Below are positions 1 through 8,201 of a DNA stretch of 64,000 nt, in pieces. The stretch comes from Thiomicrorhabdus marina (GTDB taxonomy: Bacteria > Pseudomonadota > Gammaproteobacteria > Thiomicrospirales > Thiomicrospiraceae), in the NCBI RefSeq assembly GCF_017571465.1, contig NZ_JAGETV010000014.1:1-64000 (forward strand). The letters are read 5' to 3'. A program made the translations under genes and the position numbers. Numbering within the stretch: the first letter of the stretch is position 1; each line of letters begins with the position of its first letter. Below the pieces are notes generated by a model. That model did not search any database. It saw only the letters and a program-made list of their open reading frames with translations, and had not been told where the DNA came from.

Positions 1-160
1 AAAGCTGAGTTGAGTCATGAAACCTATCCCAAAATAGTCAAAAGAGTGCGAATTATCTCACAGAGACAAAAACGGCGGACTTGTTACGTGTTTCCTTAAC
101 GATTTTGATGTTAAGAGGTGATGATTTTAAGGTATGTATTACAAGAGAATAAAAATATAT

Positions 161-484
161 CTAGTACATAAAAGGTGGTGATCTAACCTTCATTCCCATT
201 ATTTTAAGCAGTCTGGTGAAGCTAACGGCATACTTTATAAATACAGAATGGGTCACGTATAATAAAGCAATAGTTATTGAAATTGCATAGACAGATAAAA
301 AGCTTAAAGCTCTTTTCAATAATGCGTCTTCACATACATCTTCATCGAGAAAATCCCCGAAAACCATGTGATGCAAAGTATTAAAGTCACAATCTGAAAT
401 AAACAGTCCAGGACGATTTACTACAGAATCCAACTGCATTAATATTTTTATACTTGAACTGTCATACAAAGTTTCATCAACCAT
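161..484 (-). CDS. hypothetical protein, possible membrane segment
   Basis: This open frame of 107 codons lies in AT-rich DNA and matches no family I recognise. The N-terminal half is acidic. Residues about 60-85 are hydrophobic and could form one membrane segment, followed by a basic tail. The ATG is preceded by AT-rich sequence without a convincing Shine-Dalgarno. It has no operon partner. It may be a real orphan gene of the tRNA-flanking region or a chance frame. Confidence 0.35.
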   Translation of the reverse strand: MVDETLYDSSSIKILMQLDSVVNRPGLFISDCDFNTLHHMVFGDFLDEDVCEDALLKRALSFLSVYAISITIALLYVTHSVFIKYAVSFTRLLKIMGMKVRSPPFMY

Positions 485-704
485 ATTTCAATTACTTTTA
501 GCAAAAATGTGTTCTCACTGAAAAAAAGCACTGCATTGCATTTAATCAATTATATTGAAGGGCTTCTAGCTCCCTCAACTACTGTAGATGCTTAGCTAAA
601 TGCTAATACCATCATAATTTCCTTTATATAAAAAACTAACTTCTAAGAATTTAATAACTAGTAACTCATGGACTCATAGAAACACTCCTATTTCTAAAGA
701 CAAA

Positions 705-908
705 TTAAATTCCAATTAAAAGTACAACTAATTGATTTAATACCTCAAGACACTCCTTCAACAAACGAAGACTAGAATATAGTTTTATCTGCGCGTTAAC
801 TGCACATATAGTTAAGTTAATAAAACCATGAAGCCAAAACAGGCATAAATATGCTAGTTGCTGCTTGTTTTTTAATAGTTTTAAAAATCGCTGTTTAAGT
901 AACTTCAC
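705..908 (-). CDS. small hypothetical protein, hydrophobic
   Basis: The frame is open from 929, but that start would be TTG. A GTG at 908 has AAGGA six bases before it, so I prefer it, giving 67 residues. The product is a short, leucine-rich, basic-then-hydrophobic peptide with one likely membrane helix around the WLHGFINLTICAV stretch. I recognise no family. Isolation in AT-rich, gene-poor DNA makes it uncertain. Confidence 0.3.
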   Translation of the reverse strand: MKLLKQRFLKLLKNKQQLAYLCLFWLHGFINLTICAVNAQIKLYSSLRLLKECLEVLNQLVVLLIGI

Positions 909-1072
909 CTTATTTCCTTTTAGAAACAAGGGAGCACAAAAACATCTACAAAGGCTGCACGAACACTGAACAGCTAATTAATTTATATAGACTGCGATCT
1001 CTTTTTTCAACTAATAAATTTCCTAACGCTGCTCTGCGCAATACAAGACGCTCTCAGCCTCTAACGAGGCTT

Positions 1073-1425
1073 CATCAGCTCTTACCCTTTGTCTTTTGTT
1101 TACGCAGCTTCAGGAGTATTCCGCTTCGCTCCATACATCCTTCGCTACGACACAACGACACGGGTAAAAACTGACCACTGGATAAGGTGAAGGGAGGGAG
1201 AGGGTTGCTGACCGGCTAAATAGTTTCAAAATCCCATATAAAGTAAATAATGAGTTTGATATTGAAACTATGGGTATAACACCTTAGTTCTCCAAGCAAG
1301 CTATCTGAACTACCCTCCCTCCCTTTTATATTAAAGGTGGTCATCTTGTTCCCGTGCCTTGGAGAAGCCATGCAGCGCAGCGGAATGGTGCACTCCAGAA
1401 GGCTAAGGGATAAAAGATGATTAAA
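1073..1425. repeat. large fold-back (imperfect inverted repeat) element
   Basis: The left arm (about 1073-1204) and right arm (about 1311-1420) are imperfect reverse complements. Shared blocks in the same order include CTTCxGGAGT, ATTCCGCTxCGCT, CACGGG, TGACCAC and AAGGGAGGGAG. The arms flank a centre of about 105 bp that holds a perfect 10-bp inverted repeat, ATAGTTTCAA at 1220-1229 and TTGAAACTAT at 1262-1271. At the right edge a 9-bp stem (1421-1429 with 1434-1442, loop GTTA) follows. No coding frame spans it. It resembles a MITE or fold-back element. Arm boundaries are approximate because they were aligned by eye. Confidence 0.6.
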
Positions 1426-1586
1426 CTCCGTTAGGAGTTTAAAACCTATGGGCGTAGAGCAATCGTGTTGATGAATTTAATAAAACTTAAATAAATTATG
1501 TAAGTACTGAATAAAGATCAATTTTCATGCCTGAGAAGGATTTACAATTTAGGGTATTTTCTAGGGTATCATTTTCTTCAGGCAAT

Positions 1587-1620
1587 AAAAAACCCCAGGT
1601 TAATCAATAACCTAGGGTTT
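1587..1620 (-). terminator. intrinsic terminator of the tRNA-Phe/tRNA-Leu transcript
   Basis: Read on the minus strand, a stem of about 13 bp (AAACCCTAGGTTA paired with TAACCTGGGGTTT, one mismatch) with a short loop is followed by a T-run. It lies just downstream of the 3' end of tRNA-Leu, as expected for a short tRNA operon. Confidence 0.8.
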
Positions 1621-1625
1621 GAATA

Positions 1626-1709
<84 letters not shown>

Positions 1710-1713
1710 ATTG

Positions 1714-1789
1714 TGGTGGTCGCACCTGGAATCGAACCAGGGACACATGGATTTTCAATCCATTGCTCTACCAACTGAGCTATGCGACC
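1714..1789 (-). tRNA. tRNA-Phe (anticodon GAA)
   Basis: The reverse complement gives a 76-base tRNA with acceptor GGTCGCA/TGCGACC, D-arm TAGCTCAGTTGGTAGAGCA, anticodon loop TTGAAAA (GAA), T-arm TGGTTCGATTCCA and an encoded CCA end. It is first in a two-tRNA transcript ending at the terminator at 1587-1620. Only four bases separate it from tRNA-Leu. Confidence 0.96.
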
Positions 1790-2029
1790 TCAACTTGTGC
1801 GGCGTATTGTAGTGATGCGGTCTACAGCTGTCAAACATTTTTTCAGAAAAAATGGAATTTTTTAAATAGGAGGGGTTTTATCTATATTTTAGTTGAGGAT
1901 AAGAACTAAATTGGCTTGGTGATAAGTAATTTTACTATACTTTTGGCGACTGTTGCTCGTAAGGAATTTTTAGTAATATGTGTTTTGATAAAAAAAATTT
2001 ACATACAGGGTTTTACAGCAAGGATCGCT

Positions 2030-3613
2030 ATGCATAATCTGCCTGAGCAAGGTGTTAGACGAATTAAAGGTATTTCTTGGTTAGGTATCGTTGGCGCTTT
2101 TTTTTCACTTTTTGCTTTAATGTTTTTTAGTTACCAAATTATTTATCAGCAGCAAAAAGTCATTTATCTTGAAAGTGTTCAGCAAAATAAGTATGAAGAG
2201 TTTTTGAGAGCTAAGAGTGTTCTTGATGAACTTGCAAACTTGAGTGTTCAAACGCGAATCATGAATAATGATGTAGTTGGTTTGATGTATCAGGCCAAAT
2301 ATAGTGAGGGCGACGAAAGAAACAAAATAAGATCAAAACTTTACACTCAGTTGTATGACCAATATCAAATACTAAAACATCAATTTCACATACGCCAACT
2401 GCACTTTCATCTGCCAGGCCCAATAAGTTTTTTACGGTTTCATCGCCCCTCTAAATATGGTGATTCATTAAAAGGTATTCGTGCTTCGTTGGATTTAGTT
2501 AATGAAATCCATAAACCGGTCACTGGTTTTGAAGAAGGTCGGATTTTTAATGGGTTTAGACATGTTTATCCGTTATTTTTTCATGATGAATTTGTTGGAA
2601 GCGTTGAGGTGTCTTTTGGAATGGATGCCATTAGTAATGAGTTGAGATACGACCAAAATACGAATCAAATCTTCTTGATTTTAAAAAAACGAGTTGAACA
2701 GAAAGTATTTATAGGTGAGCGCACGAATTACATTGCCTCTCCTTTTGGTAGTGATTGGCTTATCGATAAAAAGGCTTTACAAGCAGGCCTGCAAGCTAAA
2801 TCACTGGACTACTCGATAATTGAAGGAATTAATGCCAAATTAAAGAGCATGGTTAATCTTAGTCCAATAGGCACGGAATTGGGTGGTTTTATTAAAGAAG
2901 TGGCTTTCGATAACTTGCCGTACACGGCAACGTTTATTCCTATAAATAATATTGAAGAAGAACGTTCTGGGTGGATAGTTTCTTATGAAAAAGACAATTT
3001 TTTAAGAATTATACGTACTAATTATTACGTCATTGTTTTTCTGATCATTTTATTAAGTGCTTTTCTGTCATTTTTACTGTTTTTATGGCAACAAAACCGC
3101 GAAAAGAAAATTGTCGCATTGGAATATATTTCGACACACGATACGCTAACCGGTGTTTATAACAGAAAGAGCCTCGATATGTACTTTGATAAGACTATTG
3201 AGCAAGGCCTTAGTGTCCAGCTGATTTTTTTTGACATTGACTACTTTAAGAACGTTAATGACGTTTATGGACACTTGACTGGCGATGAGGTATTACAGTC
3301 AATAGCACAGATTGTGAAAAATAGTATCCGTAAAAATGATGTTTTCGTTCGATGGGGCGGAGAAGAATTTGTGCTTGTTATTGAAGATCAAAGTCTAGAT
3401 ATAGCTGTAAATATCGCTGAAAAATTACGACTTTCTATACAAGACACTAAGTTTACGGACAAGAACTTAAAAATAACATGTAGCTTTGGGGTTGTTAGCT
3501 CAACACCAAACGATACATTAGAAACAATTACTCGACGAGCAGATGCTTTCCTTTATGAAGCCAAGGCTTCGGGCAGAAATAGAGTTATTTCAGGGATTAA
3601 CTTGGTCGAGTGA
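2030..3613 (+). CDS. membrane diguanylate cyclase with periplasmic dCache-like sensor
   Basis: The gene encodes an inner-membrane protein of 527 residues that should make cyclic di-GMP. I chose the ATG at 2030, which has AAGGA five bases upstream; the frame is open upstream to a TTG at 1916. A first membrane helix (about 16-37) and a second (about 335-357) bracket a periplasmic sensor of the dCache_3-like kind, marked by LHFHLPGPISFLRFHRP and GFEEGRIFNGF. The C-terminal GGDEF domain has FFDIDYFKNVND and an intact RWGGEEF active site. An RKND inhibitory I-site lies five residues before GGEEF, so product feedback inhibition is expected. The same sensor type recurs on the HD-GYP gene at 44323. 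The gene is monocistronic. Confidence 0.9.
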   Translation: MHNLPEQGVRRIKGISWLGIVGAFFSLFALMFFSYQIIYQQQKVIYLESVQQNKYEEFLRAKSVLDELANLSVQTRIMNNDVVGLMYQAKYSEGDERNKIRSKLYTQLYDQYQILKHQFHIRQLHFHLPGPISFLRFHRPSKYGDSLKGIRASLDLVNEIHKPVTGFEEGRIFNGFRHVYPLFFHDEFVGSVEVSFGMDAISNELRYDQNTNQIFLILKKRVEQKVFIGERTNYIASPFGSDWLIDKKALQAGLQAKSLDYSIIEGINAKLKSMVNLSPIGTELGGFIKEVAFDNLPYTATFIPINNIEEERSGWIVSYEKDNFLRIIRTNYYVIVFLIILLSAFLSFLLFLWQQNREKKIVALEYISTHDTLTGVYNRKSLDMYFDKTIEQGLSVQLIFFDIDYFKNVNDVYGHLTGDEVLQSIAQIVKNSIRKNDVFVRWGGEEFVLVIEDQSLDIAVNIAEKLRLSIQDTKFTDKNLKITCSFGVVSSTPNDTLETITRRADAFLYEAKASGRNRVISGINLVE

Positions 3614-3826
3614 TTTACCTTGTTCAGGACTTAATCTGATTGTTTCTGGATCGAGTATTTTGGCTGTATCGCGGTATAGAAAATCTCTAGATCAGCATTA
3701 AATGTATTTTTACTTATTTAGGAATAATTTTATTTCATGTTTTATAGAGTGTAATAAATACTTACTTGGTGCTGTAAATTTATTATATGGCATTGTGAAA
3801 AAGATTTAGAACAGAGAGGATTCGAC

Positions 3827-4135
3827 ATGAGATTAAATGCAATTTATTGGCAGAAAGGTTTTGAAGATGGTGTGAATCAGAATGAGTTTAAACCTTCGGG
3901 TGAATATGATAGGTTTAGCTATCATTTTGGTTTTAAGAATGGTTCGGCAGTTTCGCCCGCTTCATGGATGAAAGGGTTTATTGATTCCTGCATGTTAAAA
4001 GCGTATTCAGATGAAAACGTCCATTTTGAAAGTTATAGAGATGGATATGAACTAGCAAAAGAGCACTTTGAAGATATTTCTGATTTTTTACATTTTGAGA
4101 CGTTAAAGAAAAATCTTGCGTGGTTGAGAAGTTAA
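3827..4135 (+). CDS. hypothetical protein
   Basis: A 102-residue soluble protein begins at an ATG with AGAGAGGA upstream. It has short repeated motifs of the kind WxKGFxDG/YxxGFKNG/YRDGYELAKEHF, aromatic- and glycine-rich helices reminiscent of small uncharacterised bacterial proteins. There is no signal peptide or membrane segment. I do not recognise the family. It stands alone between the diguanylate cyclase and a convergent CheB-CheR pseudogene. Confidence 0.7.
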   Translation: MRLNAIYWQKGFEDGVNQNEFKPSGEYDRFSYHFGFKNGSAVSPASWMKGFIDSCMLKAYSDENVHFESYRDGYELAKEHFEDISDFLHFETLKKNLAWLRS

Positions 4136-4162
4136 AAGTTTATCTATGTGTATTAATTTTGA

Positions 4163-4211
4163 CTTGAGCTGACAGTTACTCATCCGCGACGAGGTTTGCT
4201 GTTAGCTCAAG
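4163..4211. terminator. hairpin between convergent genes
   Basis: CTTGAGCTGACAG (4163-4175) and CTGTTAGCTCAAG (4199-4211) form a 13-bp stem with one wobble position. It sits between the 102-aa gene and the convergent CheB-CheR gene, so it could end both transcripts. The flanking T-runs are weak, so termination is an inference. Confidence 0.5.
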
Positions 4212-4223
4212 CGCCAGAGTATT

Positions 4224-7200
4224 TTAGTTCTCGGTAATTTTTAAATCCCCATTTTCCACATCGCTAATTTCCATAAAAATGCCCATCATAGCATTTGGTT
4301 TTTTCGAGCTCGTTGCTGTGCTGAACAGCGTGTCTTTAGAGTGAACCATAATATAATCCTTGCTACTCTTGTGCTTGATTCGGTAGCGAATCACAAAAGT
4401 TTCTCCAACGTTACTCGCTTTCACCTTTTCAATATGCTGAAGCACTGAACTGAGATCATCTGGATGAAATAAGTCCATAAACGCTTTGCTGTCTAAGTTT
4501 TTTAAATCGTCGAGCGTATAGCCAAGTAATTTCGTGTAAGCAGGATTTATAAAGGAATTACAGCCTGTCTTAAAGTCATAGATGAAAACACCGCCGAGTG
4601 AATTGTTTAACAAAATATCGGTAAATGTTTGCTGACGATCTATTTCATCTCTCGCTTGCGCCATTTCAGACACATCCGTTAAGGTCCCCATTACATATTC
4701 GGCTTGTTTTAGGTTATTGAAAGACGCGGCAACTTCCAGTTTTAGCCAAAGTATTTCTTTTTCCGAGTTAAGTGCTCTAAAGGAAATTGTTTGAGGGTTT
4801 TTCATGGTGAGCACATTTTCAATGAATTCTTCAAAGGTACTTCTATCTTCGGGGTAGATTATTCCTACTAAAGCCTCGTAAGTTGGTTGGTATTTCTCTA
4901 TGTCTAACCCAAAAAGCTTAAAGACGCCCTGACTCCAAGCCATTGTATTTTTGGGAATATCCCAGCGAAAAGATCCCGTTTTGCCAAGTGACTCAGCATC
5001 GATTAGCAGTGTATTTGTTCTCTCGAGTTCATTTGCTAATTGCTCTAGTTCCGTTTGTTGATGGTCTTTATCTTCATAGGCAATTCGCAGTTCGGCATAG
5101 GCGGTTTGCAGTTCTTCATTGGTCGACTGGAGCTCTTCATTGGTAGTTTCAAGCTCTTCGTTTGAACTTTGTAACTCTTCATTGGAACTTTGCAATTCCT
5201 CATTCATGGATTGCATTTCTTCATTTGAGGTTTCAAGCTCTTCAATTACGGTCTGTAGCTGTTCCTTGGCTTTGATTAACTGGCGTTCTTGTTCCTGATA
5301 TAACGTTGAATCGGTATCATTGTCACTGGGCTTAGACAGGGGAAGATCCAAGACATCTTCTATCTGGCATAAAATAAGTACTAATCGTCCCATACCCGCT
5401 TGGTGTTCAATTTCGATTAAAATCAAACGCGTCCAATAAGTTTCTTTGTCAATGGTGAGTTTTTGGAAAGCCGTTTTTACAATCGATTGTTCAGAGCCAA
5501 GAACGTGAATAGCTGAGCGTAAATCAATTGATAGGCTTGGGTGTAAGTTCTGAAAAATGTTGTTTGTCGGCAAGCCTTCAGGACGCAGAAGCAACGGGTT
5601 TTTTCCTTTCGAATACACGATATCCATATTGTCATTGATTAATATGGAATGAGGAAGTATCAGCTCACGTGTTTTGAGAGTGACTAAATCGCCAAGCGTA
5701 TCCGTTATTTTATTTGCGTTAGAGGCAATGTTTTCTTTTTTGATTTTTGGCATATCTGCGGCAAAATCAACAAGGTGCGCTTTTGATTTTTTGGTTTCAG
5801 GCGGCGTTTTTTTGCCAATGAAGCTTGCTTCAAAAATCTTACCGTTTTTAGAGATAGTGCGGAATGTATCTTGATAAACCCCAATAGATTCAGATTGCCC
5901 TAGAAATAAGAGTCCCTGCGGGTTCAGCGCATAGTGAAATAATGGAATAACTTGGCGTTGTAATTCAAGATTAAAGTAAATTAAAAGATTACGACACGAC
6001 AATAAATCCAAACGCAAGAAAGGAGGGTCTACGGTTACATCGTGGACAGAGAAAATCACTGACATCTTTATCGGTTTGATAACTTGAAATTGTGCGCCGT
6101 TAACCGTGAAATACTTGCGTTTTATTTTATCTGGTAATTTGTGCAAAGCACTTTCAGGATAGATACCGTTACGGGCGAATTCAACCGCATGTTTATCGAT
6201 ATCAGTAGCAAAAATTTGTATTTTGTAATCTTCGAACTTTGCACCGAGGATTTCGGACAGAATGATGGCAATCGAATAGGGTTCTTCGCCTGTACAACAG
6301 CCAGGTGTCCAGACTCGAATCGTTGTATTGTCTTTTTTTTCTAAATAAAGGCTAAGTTCTTCTTGAAGCACATTGAAGGCTCTGGCATCACGGAAAAATG
6401 AGGTCACCCCTATTAACATGTCATTGAAAAGCAGCTCGACTTCATTTTTATGTTTCATCAAATGCTCAACATACTCTTCCACTTTGCTAATTTTTAAAGC
6501 GGTCATACGACGTTCGATTCGTCGCATGATGGTTGATTTTTTATAAAGAGTGAAGTCTATTTTGAAGCGTTTTTTTAGGATATTAAGGATCTTGAAGTAA
6601 GATTCTTTTGACAGGTTTGTCTCCAGTCCAAGAGAGGCTTGGAAAGGAAAGCTAGAAATATTTTTGAGCTCAGGACCAATCTCTTCAGGCGGTAAAATTA
6701 AGTCGACATTACCGGAATTTATTGCCGCGTTTGGCATGCCGTCATATTTGGCAGTGTTTGGATCTTGCACTATACCAAATCCGCCTTCCCCTTTAATGGC
6801 TCGAATTCCTCTTGATCCATCGGTACCTGTACCAGAAAGAATAATGCCGATTCCCCTTTTGCAACGGCAATGGACTCAAATAACATATCAACTGAAGGGC
6901 GCGGGATGTGGCGGTTTTCTCCCATTAATGACAGCAAAATTTTGTCGTCTTTGGTTACCTCAATATTATAGCTGGGTGGGCAAATATATAAGGTGTCAGG
7001 CACTAATTTATCTGCATTACGAGCAGCAACCACAGGAATGTTTGACCCTTTTTCCAGTAGGTCGACCATCATGCTCCGGTATGAAGGAGATAAATGCTGC
7101 GCAAGGATGAAACTCATTCCAGAATTGGGGGGGAGGTTAGCAACTAAAGCCTGAAGCGCTTCTAAGCCACCGGCGCTGGCGCCAATTCCAACGACAATAA

Positions 7201-7294
7201 GTTGACCAGATTCTGAGCCTTTTATTCCTTCAAGGTTTGTTATCTCTTTTTCCTGAGCTGTTGAAGGAGGCGATTGGTCTGAATGTTTGGTCAT
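4224..7294 (-). pseudogene. CheB-CheR-PAS chemotaxis/signalling fusion, frameshifted
   Basis: This would be a fusion of about 1020 residues: CheB methylesterase, CheR SAM methyltransferase, a long coiled coil and two PAS domains. The start at 7294 (MTKHSDQ) is preceded by GGAA. The CheB part has GIGASAGG and AQHL, but the frame changes near 6846-6852 before the third catalytic residue. The GTGTDGS block is read in the other frame, so no intact CheB is made. The downstream frame carries MRRIERRM, the SAM-binding VWTPGCCTGEEPYS, SCRNLLIYFN, a heptad coiled coil (repeated SNEELQS units) and PAS domains. The intact paralogue at 26933-30016 shows the break. Comparison suggests loss of one copy of a tandem 7-mer AATCGGC. 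A sequencing error is the alternative. Confidence 0.8.
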
Positions 7295-7692
7295 GAAGAT
7301 TCCGTTTTTACTGTAAATGGCGAGTATGGATGCGTTTCTTGAAGTTAATTTAAACTTTCTTAGCAAGCACCATAACATTCTCACCTATAAAACGTTCAGT
7401 GATTGGCCAGGGGTGATTGAAAAGTGTTAATACTCAATGCAAAAATTATATTTTTGAAAGCTCTTCATGGCAAGGAATGTCTATCTTAGAAGATCGCTAA
7501 GGAAGCGGAGAGCGGGTTGGTTTTTCTGTTTTTATGATAGTGCGGGGTTATTTCCATATTTTTTGTACGGAAAATTTAATATGGTTAGATAAAATTTATT
7601 CATATATTATTTGCAATAAGTAATATTTACACTTCCGAGTGATTGGGAGTAAAATATCTCTTACTTAAAAGATAACCGCAGAGGGCGCACTA
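7295..7692. other. intergenic region between divergent genes
   Basis: This AT-rich gap of about 400 bases must hold the promoters of the divergent CheB-CheR gene (minus) and the STAS-like gene (plus). A sequence at 7496-7512 weakly resembles the end of the TAAGGAAACGCAGAATAAG repeats. I see no gene, no strong promoter and no terminator. Confidence 0.4.
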
Positions 7693-8022
7693 ATGAGCCT
7701 CCGATTTCAAATATTGCCTTCAGGTCAAATTAAAATTGAATTTCCTGAAATGTCAGATTGCCCGAGTTTGAAAAACGAACTCAAGCAGTTTATTCAGACA
7801 AATGTCACTTCTAACACGACGGTTCAGTTGGACTTGAATAAGGTGCAAAGCGTTTTTTCACTGTTGATTTTCTGCATTATGGAGGTGTTCGCAAAGGTTG
7901 GAGATAGCCGAAAGGTTTATGTTCTAAATGCCTCGGATAAGGTCGTTGATGGAATGTTATTTTTGCGAATGGATAATTATGTGACATTTGAGACGGAGTT
8001 TTCATTTGTTGAGAGCGATTAA
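7693..8022 (+). CDS. STAS-domain-like protein
   Basis: A 109-residue soluble protein starts at an ATG preceded by GCAGAGGG. The pattern VQLDLNKVQSVFSLLIFCIM, then a helix, then KVYVLNASDKVVDGMLFLRMDNYVTF follows the beta-alpha layout of STAS anti-anti-sigma/phosphorelay proteins, where a conserved Ser/Thr after the central strand is normally phosphorylated. Here the serines in QSVFS are candidates. It lies between two signalling genes on the opposite strand. No partner anti-sigma kinase is visible. A role in signalling is inferred from fold resemblance only. Confidence 0.6.
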   Translation: MSLRFQILPSGQIKIEFPEMSDCPSLKNELKQFIQTNVTSNTTVQLDLNKVQSVFSLLIFCIMEVFAKVGDSRKVYVLNASDKVVDGMLFLRMDNYVTFETEFSFVESD

Positions 8023-8040
8023 ATGACTTCGATAAGTCTC

Positions 8041-8076
8041 TGCGGTAAGTTCATGGGCTTATTCTGCGTTTCCTTA
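8041..8076 (-). repeat. end of a dispersed short inverted-repeat element (copy a)
   Basis: On the minus strand this reads TAAGGAAACGCAGAATAAGC and continues inward for about 15 bases with similarity to the termini of the elements at 26859, 54643-54780 and 55506. Only one end is clear here, so the copy may be truncated. Confidence 0.55.
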
Positions 8077-8201
8077 ATTCCAGTGAGAATTCCGTCTTAA
8101 AAACTTTCCTCAACACAACTTTAAACCAACTGCTTTAGTGACATCACTTTCTTCTATCAGGTCTGAGAACTCCCCTGGTATCACTGCAAATGATCGCCTA
8201 G

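Larger units (their letters stand above)
1..1586. other. AT-rich, gene-poor region 3' of the tRNA pair
   Basis: Only two weak orphan frames and one fold-back repeat (about 1073-1425) are visible here. Base composition is more AT-rich than the gene-dense DNA to the right. The region abuts the 3' end of tRNA-Leu, the usual side for elements that integrate into tRNA genes. No integrase is visible, so an island remnant is only a possibility. Confidence 0.4.

Noticed and set aside
7496-7512. CTAAGGAAGCGGAGAGCGGG as a further copy of the short element end
   Set aside because: Similarity covers only about a dozen bases with mismatches and no inner blocks follow.
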